A stretch of DNA of 64,000 bases from Galerina marginata (taxonomy: Eukaryota; Basidiomycota; Agaricomycetes; Agaricales; Galerinaceae), in contig JAECYW010000030.1 of assembly GCA_023014335.1 (NCBI GenBank), positions 558,001 to 622,000 of the forward strand, in the 5' to 3' direction. Below, in pieces: positions 22,466 through 35,500 of this stretch (position 1 is the stretch's first letter; each line of letters starts with the position of its first letter). The notes under the pieces are model-generated. The model saw only the letters and a program-made list of their open reading frames with translations. It was not told the origin of the DNA and ran no database searches. Both the position numbers and the translations under genes were made by a program.

Positions 22466-23850
22466 ATGAGATTGTCGTATGGGAGGGAAATGTTGATGAT
22501 GACAATGCGGAGGGTGAACGACGGTTAATTCTTTTATGACACACCTCCTGCTGTATGCGCTAGAGGAATAGTGAGTTCAATACCTTTCTCTGTGGTGGGT
22601 GGCTGTTTGCGTAATATGTAGTGACATGTTTGTGTTGGTAGATCAACAATGTCTCCTGTGGTAGAGCCCAACCTTTATGGGATGTTCTGGAGGGCGTCAG
22701 CAGAACAAATTGGACTATACATGCCTTTTGTTCTATATATTCTATGATTAACTATATGTTCCTTCCTCCAGCCAAGGCCCAACACGATAACGCGTGTAAG
22801 AGGGCAAGTTGCATGAACCATGGGCAGTAACATCATTCCCGGCTCCATCTGGACGACTCCCGGTCCATCATTTATCCCACCTTCACCTTCTCCACCTTCT
22901 CTACCTACCCAATCTGTCACCACCCGCTGGCTTACTTGGCATTGTCCCCTCCACTTATCCAGCTTGCCCGCCAACCGCAAGCTTCATCCCCCGTCAGCCT
23001 GCTCTAAATGCTCACGATCAACTCACGATGGCCAATGCTCAGCATCTTCGCCTTTGCTGAGGCTCTTGCTGCGAAGCATAGACGTGATGATTCGGGCCTT
23101 AGATTGGGTTACCTTACTCTTTGTTTTGACACAGGTCTCCATGGACTATACTTACTCTCTCGGCACCCTTAGCATTAGCATTTTTGAACTCTGTGAAACC
23201 TATCATTATTATATCCCATTATGACACCAAATTTACGTAGTACTACATCGAGAATAACACTTTTGCACCGTGCGGAGCACGGGTACCATCTATTAAATCT
23301 TGAATTAACACCCGAAAATGTTAAAGATGTCTATAGGTTCGGAGCAAGCCCTTGCTCCGGTCCGGTTACCGGACTCCTTCGCAGAAGCCTAAGGGGCTTG
23401 GGACAAACTGCCAAAAACAGAGGGGACGTTGGGCTGCGCCTCTCGTTACACAACCACACCTGGCGGCCCAAAAAATTATATAGAGCGTTTTTAGTTATGT
23501 TAATAAACACACAGGCTTTTTTTTGTGGACAGAAAGTAACTAGAAATTAATCTCGAAGGCATACAACTTACGTCACGCTCTGGTTTGCCCGCCTTCGCCT
23601 CAATGTGAAATCTTGCGTTAATGACCTCGTTTTTTTTTTTGCCTCCAACAGGAATCATATCTAAATGTAATCATCTATTTTATTCGATATTAAGAGGTCA
23701 AAATAAATGTCAAGAGACAAATGTTGTGAGATGTGATACATGTCACTCTTACAGTCACATATGGTCACGGACCTTCTGCTTTCGAGACATGTCGCAGATA
23801 CATTCAGATTCGAGAGAAGTAGGATACCGTTTGATTAAAACAAACTTCCA
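22466..23850. other. intergenic stretch with a short hairpin
   Basis: No supported gene. The sequence CCGTGCGGAGCACGG at 23269-23283 forms a tight hairpin, followed by GTACC. Hairpins of this kind sit near the 3' ends of Helitrons, but I could not find a fitting CTRR end. A T-run at 23630-23640 and A/T-rich DNA follow. Confidence 0.4.
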
Positions 23851-26475
23851 ATGCCTTTACAATATGATACAGCTTATTGGGAAAGTGTTCTGGGCCATGA
23901 TATGCGAAAACAACCCCGAGAACAGCGACTACATCTCATCTTCTCTCTGATGATGTTCTTGCAAGTCAGCCTGGCACAATTCCTCGAGTTTGCATTCACG
24001 TCTCAAATCCACGAGGTTAAAACCAGAGCATCAAGATTCATGGGGTACTCGCCTACTGCAACGACTGACAACAAGAAATTTCCACCTGGAATGGTTTTCC
24101 GAGCATGGTTGAAGTTTCCAAATGCACGGAGATTTTTGCGCAAGATGATCGAACCGGTTGCGAATGAAATTGTGGAGGACGAGAGTAATAACATTATTAG
24201 AGATGCAGAACTAAAAGTGACAATGAAGACCCTTACCTTGAAAGGTATTCAAAAGCTCCTGGAACCACAAAAGATACTGGAGAAATATCGTGAGCATGCA
24301 CCGTTTACATGGAGCCTGCTTTACACATTTGCTGCATCACCGAACAAGTGGAGGAAGGAGAAAATGAAAAAGTCAGCAGCTGAAACTGTCGAGGAAGAAG
24401 AGGACTGGGATGACGACCCGAATTTTCTCGATGACGAACCAGAGAAAGCATGGGCGGGGGGTGTTCCAAAAACTCCTGAAGGTTTTTCGCGGAATCCGGT
24501 CTTGGTAAGTTACAAGCCACAAAACTTTATCTAAAACAGCAATTAACCTTGAGTTAGGCTGTGATGATTGCTATAGCACTGCTTGCCTTTGTACGAAATC
24601 GTGCCACCAATGTCCTTCCACTCATCCTCGGACTCTTCTTCAAAGTCAGTGGCACAAGCTCGCGTGTCGTGTCGATGCTCAGTAATGTCGGTCTATCCGT
24701 TTCCGGACGGACTGTCGAACGCCTCAAGAAACGCATATCCGATGATGCTATTGCACATGCGGTCAACCTGATTACAAGCGGTCATCTATTTTCCACGACG
24801 TTCGACAATATCAATATTTACCTTCGCAAGTTTCAGCAACGAGTAACAAATAAAAACTCCATGATACATGCGACCAATAGTGCAATTGTCGCTATCAACG
24901 AAGAAGGACTTGATGTTCAACGGGTCGAAAATCTTGACACAAAACTGAGTCTTCGCGGCAAGCGGTCCGATGCCACATTTGAGGATATCTTTCCTGCCCA
25001 AGATGATGACCAGCATCTGAAGAAAGCATTTAACTGTATCATTGCGGAAATGTTGGTGCTTTACACACCTGAAAGCCACAATTGGAACGAACGAAAGGAG
25101 ATGCTCGAGGAAATCAGAAAGACGATGCCTTCGGATAGACCGTTGAAGGTGGAAAAGACAGATGCACGACCATTCGGAGTATTTGATATCAATGAGGGGT
25201 CTAAAAAAGGGATAGTGAATGTCATGGAAGCAATCCGTGAGCGTTCCACTCTAGAAGAAAAGGAGTGGTCAGCCAAAACACGGATAGTCCTGGGTGATTG
25301 GCTTACAAGCAATAACTTACGAGGAGCCAGGCGAGATAGAGCCGACGATATCAATGAGATGGAAAGGGTCGAATATGTTGAGGAGTTGAGCAGCCTCTGG
25401 CACTATGCTCTCCAATTTACGCATTGTCTCATGCGTACTCATCTGGGACACGCGGTTCAAGATCCAACTTCACTTGCGGCACATAAAGGTCTATTGGGCC
25501 GGGTATGGGATAACACGAAGCCAAACTATGCTGCTGCCAAGTCGTTAATACGCCACTCGTTAATTGCAAGGCTCTTGCACATTACCATGTATGTATTTTA
25601 ACCTTCATTGTGAACCATCATGCCAACACAAATCTAGGTCGAAGAAAAAGTTTACACGCTGGTCTGAGCTCTCATCGTGGCGGCCTGACATTTCCGAGAT
25701 AATGTCCCTTTCAGAAGAAATACTATTGGACCATGCAACCACGTCAGCAGCAGAAAAGATGAAAGAAGCGGAGGACGATTGGGAAGCCCACGACATTTTA
25801 CTCATCCGCGACGCTCTTCTGTTTTGTGAGTTCGAGCAAGCAGTTGCTTATGCAGATCCAGGCCGCATCCTTCGTGTTATGAAGTACTGGTGCCTTTTGT
25901 TTAGAGGTGCTGGTCAACATAATTACGCAAGGGAATGTGCCGAGGTCCTAGTCAAATGGAAATACGAGCTCGACGATCCACTGAGGAGGGCTCTGGAACG
26001 AGCCTGGTTTGTTAATAGATGGGGATTGCCAGGAAGATGGATTCCAACGGACCTATATGTTGAGCAATTGAACTTCTGGGTCAAGGTAAGTTCCTCACTC
26101 ATTCGTTTTGGTGGATATCTGCTGAAAGGAAGTTAGCGTGTCTTTATTGCTCAAGGAAATGGCGTCACCGTTGAGTATATCATCGAGAAAGGGTCTGCGT
26201 GTGTTGAAGCCTTTAGGGATGTTACTGAGCGTGTGTCAAGATACTTCGGCAATCCCGACCGATCGCGACGATCCAAGGAAGTGTCATTCCAGGAGGATCT
26301 TCGCGTACTTGTGGAGAACATGGAACAGCTTCCCTTGCATAAAGGGAAGCCCATTTCGGAAGTAAAAGCAGGCAGACTGCCTGTGTTATTCGGTCACGGC
26401 CAGATCTACCCCAACGTTGAGCCACAGTGCTCAATGACTTTGACTTCGGCACTCCGAAAGACACCACATATCTGA
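23851..26475 (+). CDS. DUF6589-like protein
   Basis: Four exons (23851-24504, 24558-25588, 25638-26085, 26137-26475) join in frame to 823 residues. Landmarks I associate with DUF6589 proteins: DNINIYLRKFQQRVTNKNSM, RGKRSDATFEDIFP, KKTDARPFGVFDINEGSKKG-like text, RTHLGHAVQDPTSLAAHKGL and NRWGLPGRWIPTDLYVEQLN. The acidic linker EEEEDWDDDP is at about residue 190. The family is frequent in mushrooms and behaves like a mobile-element or domesticated transposase protein; I know no assay. It converges with a RecQ-like helicase gene and the last 254 bases overlap it on the other strand. Family similarity fades near 26325, so the true C-terminus may have been lost there. Start chosen at the first ATG in frame; an upstream exon is possible. 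Confidence 0.8.
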
Positions 26476-27815
26476 TGTCTGGCACATTGCACCCCATTCC
26501 GGCAGCATCTGTGGCGCATAGGATCCGATATTCGCCTCGTTCAAATTTTGCCCAGGCGGCTAGCTTTCCTGCTTCGGAAATGTCGGAAGAAAAAGCATGT
26601 ACAAAAGAACGAAGGTGTGGTGGCAAGAGCTTCCGGATGAATTGAACTGCTTCGCGACATGCTGACTCAGAATCAAAGTAAAGAAGGCATTTTGGAATGT
26701 CTTCAATCTTCGTGGTGCCATCCAGTACTTGGGGAAGGACGGTTAGGATGTCAAGGAGAGGATTTTTTGGATCAGAGAAGGGTCGAGTGAGATAAAGGAG
26801 GTTCGGTCGGTCGGATCCCACGTCGAGCCCCCAGAAAGGTCTGTTTCCGTACCCGAGTGTGTTCCAGATGAGGTCAAATGTTGACGTACGAGCCGTGGCA
26901 GTACACGAGACGATGGGGATCTCATAACCTGTATAGTTACGGAGAGTATTGAGCTGGCGATAGAGGGGGCGGAAAGCATCGCCGCCCCATTCATCGATGC
27001 AGTGAGCTTCATCGACGATAACACCAGTTAGGCGTTTGCGAAAACGCGATCCCTTCCATAACTTTTGAAAGCTATCGGAAAGGGCCATTTCCGGTGACAT
27101 ATAGACCATCGCAGCACTTGAACGCACGCGTTTCCAGAGGTCGGTCGTTTTCGTGGTGTCCTCATTGATGACAATGGCATCAATGCCTTTTCTCTTGGCT
27201 TGCTCCGCCTACACGCATGATACATATCAGTAAATGAGTTATGTAGGTGTTAACGAATGCTAAACTCACTTGATCGCGTTCCAATGCTTTCAACGGACTT
27301 ATTACGACCACAAGTTTGCTTGGGCCACCGAGGACAGCCAAGCCCTCAAAAATGAGACTTTTTCCGTAGCCGGTACCAGCACAAAATATGCTGTCGTAGC
27401 CTTGAAGAATCCTTCGTATCAAATGGACTTGCCAGTCGTCTGGCGTATAAGGGAGTCCGAGGATGTCGACAAGGCGTGTGCGGATCGATGGAAGGGAAAG
27501 GTTGGATGGCAATTGTGTCTTGATGCCAGGGAGACGCCGTGAAGCATTCTCCTTTCGTCGCTTGGGGGTTTCGGGTGCAGTCAATGTCGCGTTCGAGCGG
27601 CCATGACGTCGAGATGGTGTTGTGGGGGCTGTTGGACCTGGAGCAGAGGTACCCCTCTGTGAAGGAGTCGTTCTACTGTCACCAGGATGAACCCTGTGAG
27701 GTGTCCGAACTATCTGTGGTGCATTTGAGGCACCACAAGGGGTGGAAGGGGTTGCGGGGCGAGCTAGGTGTGATGGGTCTGCTGTGGCAGGTACCCATTG
27801 ATTTGGCGCGCTCAT
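26222..27815 (-). CDS. RecQ-like ATP-dependent DNA helicase
   Basis: Two exons (27815-27270, 27208-26222) join in frame to 510 residues. After a proline/threonine-rich start come DDWQVHLIRRILQGYDSIF, Walker A GTGYGKS, SPLKAL, the DEAH box in VIVDEAHCIDEWGGD, SCTATA, an ATDAAGMGCNVPDI segment and QRWGRSGRDR. These are superfamily 2 motifs I to VI in RecQ order. Zinc-binding, winged-helix and HRDC domains are absent, so it is shorter than cellular RecQ. The recognisable part ends near 26350; the last 42 residues lie antisense to the DUF6589-like gene. I recall this helicase type as repeated in mushroom genomes beside DUF6589 genes. Divergent from the deaminase gene at 28345 with a 530-base gap. 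Confidence 0.85.
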
Positions 27816-28344
27816 ATCTTCACGACGAACGCGATCTGCTTCAAAAAAACTGATCAAGATATGGTTTAGATATAACTTAACAATATAAGACATACCTTGG
27901 GCCGGGATGGTATGATCTGCGCGAGTATACAGTACAATGGTTGACAAGGTGGTTTGTGCATGAAGGCCGAGAAGGTGACCATATAACAATAGTTGATGTA
28001 GAGATAAAAATGATTAAAAAGCAGAATAAGATAAATTAAGATCGAATGAAGGTACTAGCCAATTTTCATGGCAAACGAGTGTGAAGTGGAAAGGGAGGAA
28101 ATTCCCAAACGTCCTATGGGAGATCGGCAGTTGGGTGCAAGCCCCTTCTGCGAAGGTGCAAACATGCACCGGCAGCAGACGGCGGCTTGGAACGAACCGA
28201 ACCTAAAAGATGTCAGAGAGCCGGATGTGTGATCGCGCGAAACGCCTCCCGATCGGCCCGGTGATCGCACGTCCGGGTATCGTCCTGGCCATAATTTGCA
28301 TTCTTTTGCTGTGTCCCTTAATCGATAATACACCCTCCTTCACC
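27816..28344. promoter_or_regulatory. divergent intergenic region (helicase / deaminase B)
   Basis: About 530 bases between two diverging starts. AATACACCCTCCTTCACC just before the ATG at 28345 is the leader shared with the foldback at 14.2 kb and, less exactly, with deaminase copy A. No TATA box is certain. Confidence 0.45.
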
Positions 28345-31050
28345 ATGTCTCCAGATTCTCAAAGCGATGGTCATAGAACTGATATTTTAGCGTGTAGAAC
28401 GATAATCCAATACCGTTCGGCCTTCTGTCACGACCCCCCGAGAGTCAAAATGGGAAAGGGTCAAATGGAAGGAGTATTAGAGCTCCAATTGGCCTCGTCA
28501 TTTGCATCCCTCTCTGTCCTTCATCACGAAATTACGGCCGCTATACTGAAGATAGGGAATGGCTCTACTAATCCTAATATGCAGGATGTCGGGACTTCCG
28601 AACATCCATCTGGTGGAGAAAGCCTTATCAAAGGCATAATCACCAAGAACCCTCGTCCCGATGATCTGGAGGGATCCAGATACGCCGAACCAAGCCTCTC
28701 GTCACTGAATGTACCCGACCAATTTCGGGAATACAAGGAAAGCCAGAGCCCTGGCATTAATGAAGGCGAAGTTCTGGGTTCATATATTCACGAAGTCCTT
28801 CTTTCGCAAGGGTAAATACTGCTTGTTTCTGCTATGCTATTGCATTCTTACCTCTTCACTCCTTCACAGATGTCAATCCATCTCGTTTGGTGACCATATC
28901 TGGATGCTCCAGAAGATCCTCAATACTCGGGAGGCTGATCGTCTGAATGATTCCCTCAAGGCCTTGATGGTCTACATGGTCATTGCATGCTTCCGAAAAT
29001 TGTACCAGCGGACCTGGCATGACCGCTCAGAGCCTTTCCTCCAGGCCTTGACCGACGTTGAGCTTGAAGGAATTATTTTTGACAGGGCCACTCTCACGTT
29101 TACTCCCACAGAAGACCAGATTCAAATGGACAACCTGTGTTTGGCAAGCTTCCTGGACAATCTTCCCTCCGGGGGGTACAAATATACAAGCTTAAATGCC
29201 AAAGGGACAACCTCCACGACCACCTTCTACGACAAAGACACATTCGAGGACTTCCATCGCATGCTACTGTCCATCCTGCAAATCTACCGAAACGAGCTTG
29301 CGCGAATGAAGGACGCGACAGGAAACGACGCGCTTTCCAAAGAGACATTTAAAAATGCAGCTACCAATGTCCTTTGGGCCGGAGACATACTTCAGAGGCT
29401 AACCACTGGTGCTGCCCTTCCAATGCACCTGCACACGATCAAGCACTCGCTCTCTAGCTTAGCAACGCCCATCTCTCCCGAGGCTTGGGGCCAAGAAGCT
29501 GGTATTCCCGCTCCCGTCCAAGACCAGGCAGGCGTCCCGCTCAGAGACGACATAACCGATTCCCAGGATCTCCCTTTAAACGAAGGCAATGAGTCTGTTG
29601 AGAAAGAGTTGCACAATTCTCCCCACGACGAGTACCGGCATGCTTCCCCTTTTAGCGAGGATAACCTGGACGATGACCGCGGTGACGAGCTTGACACGGA
29701 TGAGTCCGTGGATAGTGATGAAGAGAATCCCAGTAACGACGGTCATGCCATTGCTGGTGCAAGGGCCGACGATCCAGCCGACGAGTCACCTAGAAACATG
29801 TGTGATGGGGAGCCTGATGCCAAAGATGAGGCTGGTGATGGGGATGAGGCTGGTGATAAGGGTGAGGATGGCTATAAGGACGACGACGACTTTGTCGAAA
29901 TCAGTTCTAACAGTGGATCCAATGCCGCTATGAAATGGATCAAGCTGCTGGTGTCGCAGTTCAGCTCCAGCTACACGCTAGTCTTTAGTCTGCCAAGACA
30001 CACCCTCTCCTTTCAAATTTTGATCTCTCCTCATGTGAGTCGTGACATGATGGCCTGGAAGACCCTCATCAACAATGAATCATATTTCCCTCTTTCGCCA
30101 TTCCGAGGTGGTTCTCGCCTGTGGCGTAATGTCGACATCATCCAATTCCTCGAGAAAGGCGCGAACTCAGACCGTCGTGGGACCCGTCTGCTCGCCAAGG
30201 CGGCCTATGACCTATGGCAGCAATGCACACAAGCTTATCACTCCAAAGCATCAAATCCTCTTCATCCCAGTGCTGACATTTACAGCACCAAGTCCCAGCA
30301 CATTTTCCAAGAGCTAGTCACAGCTGTCTCCGTGCTCCATGATAAGGCAGACGTTCAAGGTTGTAAAGCAACTGCAAAGGAGATCCTCGAGGTCCTCAAG
30401 TCAGAGCCTCCTGTAGGCGTTACTGAGGACGTTCACATTCTATCAGACCATGTTAAGAGAGGTCAAGTCAGCAAAAACTTTCTTTACATCCTTAACACTT
30501 GCGAGGTCCTCGGCAGGCTTCTAGCCACCAAATTCTCTGGCTCGCTTCATTGCGAGGCAGCCCTTGCTACCCTCATCAGCACTCCCGTCAAGGAGGCACT
30601 CCCAAAATACTCTACCCTTTTAACTGAATTGCAGGTGAGCCATGCAATCTATGATCTCTTATCCCCCCTCATTTTGGTTGTTAGCAATTTGGACCCGTCA
30701 TCGGGGTCTCGAAGCGCTGCTGTCCTGTATGTGCGCGCCTCCTGTCGTCTATTTCCCCTGTATCATCAAGCGTGCCATTCGTCACCAGAGGCTCCCATGC
30801 AACCACAACGTCATGTACTCTTCCTGATTGGACTCCGCAAGACGTTGTCAAGCAGATTTCTGACCATTTCGGGGCACAACTAAGAGAAGAAATCGGCTTA
30901 TTAATGGAACGCACGAACTGGGCACCCCGAGTGTACACCCCTTCGACAGGTTCTTCTGTCTTTTCCGTTAGCAAACTTGTGTTAAAACACCGGAAGGACG
31001 ACACTGAGGACCTCATAGCACCTGTTTTGCCATCTGATTTGCTGCTTTGA
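28345..31050 (+). CDS. OTT_1508-like deaminase, copy B, motifs intact
   Basis: Three exons (28345-28811, 28870-30634, 30685-31050) join in frame to 865 residues. The deaminase domain at the C-terminus has SLHCEAALATLIS (HxE) and VIGVSKRCCPVCARLL (CxxC), the zinc and catalytic set. The N-terminal two thirds holds the conserved IHEVLLSQG, YDKDTFEDFHRMLLSI and NVLWAGDIL segments and a long acidic tract (residues about 400-530). No signal peptide. Fungal members are thought to come from bacterial toxin deaminases by transfer; the substrate (nucleic acid or nucleotide) is not known. Copy A lies inverted 7 kb away; its first small exon (22 residues) has no match in the copy B start. Confidence 0.88.
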
Positions 31051-32211
31051 TGCAACATTGGGTTGCTTAGTCCTTACCTAGCGCGTCTCTTGGAGCTGTA
31101 TGTCTTATTTTGTTGTCATAATATGCAGGTTTGTTATCTTGTCATCCTATACGCAGGCAAAGGGATGGCCCCGGATTGGTATATTCTGTACTTCATTTCT
31201 TGTATTTTTGGTCTGCAAAGAATGTAAATATATCACAGACCGAGCAGCGAATATTAGTACTGAAGGCACTGCAGCCTGCCAGCCTTCAAGGTTATTGCAC
31301 AGGTCTCGCACAGAGGATTTGGAGGGCCGTTATAAATCAACATGTACAAACAGTTGGCTCGCGCTTGCGAGCTAAATGTTTGCATGTATTTTGATCATTC
31401 GACTTGCACAACCCGCCTTTGCACCTTTGCGCCTATGGTCCTTTGCACATAGCATTCCAACGCACCCAATTGTTGAGTTTTCTTATCTATAGACAACACC
31501 GACTGCGAATAACCACATATAATAGTTCTCCTTCCAGAATCCCGACCGAATACAGTTGAAGAAAATCCAGAAATAACCCGATGTCCTCCGATGTCCTTCT
31601 TGAATTCCTCTCTCTATAACTCGGGTGTCATCGGTGGCCGCGTTTATAACCTTGTATTCTGACAGCTGTCAAACCACGAACCGTCGAACTTCTGGGGATC
31701 CTAAGAAAAATCAAGTGGGAGCACCTCCGCCTCGTTATTCTGAATTCTAACCCCCAACTCAGGACCAGGACCACCAATTCTCTAAGTCGCATGGAAAGAC
31801 CTCAGTTGCCAACAGATGGGGATGCAACACACCTGATGATTTAACGAAACCTTCTCTCTTCAACAAAAGACTTGGGCTGACTGTTATCTCGACGACTCTC
31901 CGGTTTGTAAGTCTCTATATCTGCTACTCAGTTGAGCATACCGATAACCACTGGTTCCAAAGCATCCTTAGGACTCACTTTCAACAAGCTCTGGCTCTCT
32001 GCTCCAATACCAATCACAATAACCCACTAAAACATCTTCCTCGCTTCATCAGGTGAAAGGGAATTATTTCTCCCAACGACCCGTCAAGAAAATACCACAA
32101 TGAGGCTGGAGATGTCAAACAATTCGACAGCATTGAGAATGTCAGCCTTGTATAGTGGGCGTGCCTACTATACTGACAGGCATAAGGCCTCCTCCAGTGT
32201 CATTCACCAAG
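31051..32211. other. intergenic stretch, 3' flank of deaminase B then nothing recognised
   Basis: 31080-31230 resembles the 3' flank of deaminase copy A (TATTCTGTACTTCAT and nearby). The rest to 32211 has no supported gene, and I could not find terminal inverted repeats for the transposon that follows. Confidence 0.45.
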
Positions 32212-32400
32212 CTTGCAAAAGTTCATTGAGATCGACGCCAATGGGGGACGCCGACCTGCTATTAACACGTCTGCCAGCAAGGCGTATACCGCCAATTGGG
32301 AAAAACGTGATGGACCCGTGAAGTCTTCGCAGTGCCAACGTATTTTTGGAACATGGAGTTGGAGTTTATTGAAATCGACGCCAATGGGGGACAGAGCAAG
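32212..32400 (+). repeat. short direct repeat and dispersed repeat before the transposase
   Basis: ATCGACGCCAATGGGGGAC occurs at about 32228 and again at about 32372, 144 bases apart. Between them is the second copy of the repeat found at 1664-1742. Confidence 0.65.
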
Positions 32401-32511
32401 GACAGAGGGACGCTTATAGAGAGTGAGTCAAACTGTGATTTGCGTGACAGGTCACACCACTCACAACATCCCTCAAAGCTTTATTATACTTCTTAACCTT
32501 TCCCTTCACTT

Positions 32512-35500
32512 ATGGCCCGAGGACGAAAGCCAAAACATGTATTGCCTGACTGTAAGTTTGGGTAGCGGACTTCATCATTTATGCTTATGCTGTAATTTCA
32601 GTCGTACAGTTATCGGACGATGGCAAGAAGGTCTTATGCCAGCTGTGTCACGCTGGAACTGGGACCACAGGCAAGGCATGGATGAGGAAAGACAGCCTCC
32701 CAAATCACTTGAAGTCAGACACCCATGCGAAATGTCTCAGCGAACAAGAGATATCTCAATCCATTCAGCAAGCTGGAGATCGAGCCATGTGGGACGAAAA
32801 CGCGATGGAAGAGATCATGGGCCTGGTTACCGTTACATCAGTCACCCAATCCGCAGTTGTAACCGAAAAACAGGTTCCAAGGCCAAGTGATGAAGAACGT
32901 GCAATGTGGGACGCATTCATGCACTGCACTGAAGACTTCGATGCGGGAGTTGACCATATGCTTGATGCAGCAGAAGAGAGAAAGCGTTTAGAACAGGAGG
33001 CTATTGAATTTGATCTCTGGCATGACTCCCTGCCAGAACAGGACTTAAACATTGGAGAAAGCATGTTGGACGAACTAGAACAGGACGATATCCTGACTGA
33101 GCTTTTACAGAATGCACGTATGTATTCACTCCGTTGTTGATCTGGATTATAAAGATCTCATGTGGCATAGACTTAGATCAACCCGATGCGGCAGAACTGC
33201 TTGATGAAGAGTTGGGAGGTGCACGTCAACCTCGAACTAATGATGCTTGGTTTCCATATGAATCGAAAACGGTAAGCTAACCAGGTGACACTCTAACCCT
33301 GCTTAATTTCGTCCGTTCTCGTTATTTAGATGTTCCTCCTCGACACCCTCGACAATCTCCCGAGGATGAAAATCTCTAACTCTCTCATGAATGTCTTGTT
33401 ATGGATACTCCGTGAAGTTGGCGCCCGCGAGGTTCCCACTTTATACCGCCTTCGGCAGGTGCAGGCCAACTTAAGAAAGACTGGTGTACCGACTATACAA
33501 CACAAGTCTCCGAAAGGGAACATCTACTCCATAAATGACCCACGTACTCTTGTGGCTATGGTGTGCAATGCAATCACACTTACATCAGAAATCAAACTCA
33601 CATGTCTTTTTCTGCCTAGGACTGGGCGAATCCCACTATATGCAATCACATCCGTCGTTATCCAGTAATTCCCCCAGATGGCGCAATATCAGAAGTATAT
33701 CATGCGCAGAAGTGGATGGAGGTTGATCCCCACATTTTGAGTCCTATGTATGATGCTGGCAACTGCCACTATTACATTGACGAGCTTGCTGTCCTTAAGA
33801 ATGGAAAGTTTATCATTCCATTGCGGTGGTTGGAGGATACAGACAGAAAAGTCTTCGCAGATGCTTATTCTGTTAAATTTAATTCACTGGTATGGGGTTC
33901 TCTCGAATACGACCGGTTCAAGGCACTAAATGTACCGCAGTCTGTTGCCAGTGTGGATGATAGCAAAATGATTCGGGTTCAGGCTTCAGATTTAGAACAT
34001 AATTTTCTTGATTTGAAGGACATGCAATTGTCTTTTACCTGGGACAGTGAGTCTTGGTTCTTTTGCCTTCTAATGAAATTGACAAAGGCAAACAGGAAGA
34101 ACTATCACTGCCGGATATCCATCGCGCATGCCCAACCCAGATAGGGCCTTGGCAGAAGGAGATCCTTTGTATACTAGCTGGATAGATGTGTTTGGTGACG
34201 ACGTATCTGGAAACAGAACCAAGAGCTACAATAAACATTGGAATATTTATATCAGCCATCGGAACCTACCCCGGAAACTGCTTCAGCAAGAGTTCCATGT
34301 ACATTTTGTGTCAACTTCTCCGGTCGCCAGTATGACTGAGCAATTTCATGGGATAAAGCAGGCTATTGAGTACGTTCAAACTATAGCTCACTACAAATTG
34401 ATATTAATTAAAGATTGTTTTATAGGTCAACCCATAAGCAGCCTGTAAAGGTTCGACATGGCACGACAGGCGCATCGATACGGTTCAAGATATACGTTAA
34501 TAGTGAGCCAGGTGACAACCCGGCCCAAAGCGAAGGTTGTGGCCACATTGGCGGAAACGGAAACCACCTGTGCAGAAAGTGCGATGCTGGCGGTACAAAG
34601 GAAGTTAAGCAAAGTGATGATGGATATCATCAACTTTTCCAAGTGAGCAACGTTGACATTCTTTTTTTCTCTGTCTTTCACTAACTCAGATTGTTTAGCC
34701 GGGAAATGCTCGTTCTGGTGCAGCAGTCCTCTCGGAAGTGAAGTCTCAGGTTGAATTGGCCTGTCTGGGCGTTGCTGCGAAAGTCGACAGACGGCAGACC
34801 GCTGCAGGTATCAAAGATGCCTACACCCAATTTTGGATTGATTATCTGATAGAGCGTGCACGAACATTGAAAAAGGAGAACCCTCGCCGTACAAGCTCTG
34901 ATATCCAGAAGGAATTGCTCCAATGGGTTGAAGATCATAAAAGTGATATCTATAACCCCTACCTGGAATTGGATGGTGAGTACTTATTCATGGCTTGTGA
35001 GCACAACTATTTAGGATCTCTGGCAGGTTTTGATCCAGTGGTAGATACTCCGGTGGAAATCCTCCATACCATTCTTCTCGGTGTGGTGAAATATCTCTGG
35101 CACGGTTCTCACACCTCATGGACACCTCATCAAAAGCAAACATATTCGGTTCGACTGCAATCAACCAATACATCTGGTCTCTCAATTCACGCTATTCGTG
35201 CCAACTACATCATGCAATACGCTAACTCACTCATTGGGCGACAGCTTAAAACCATTGCTCAGGTCAACGTCTTTCATGTCTACGATCTTGTGGACAGCAC
35301 ACGGTTTCTTCTTACCAAGGCTGTTGGAGAGCTCGCTGCACTCTTGTGGGTTCCTGAGATCAGAAATATGAAAGAGTATCTTGTACGTTTCAATCAGCCC
35401 TATTTACCTATGTTTATTGATTTTTTTTTTTGCAGTCTGACGTTGAGATTGCCGCTGCGAATGTCCTTGATTTGTTCGCCATAATAGATCCATCAAAGAT

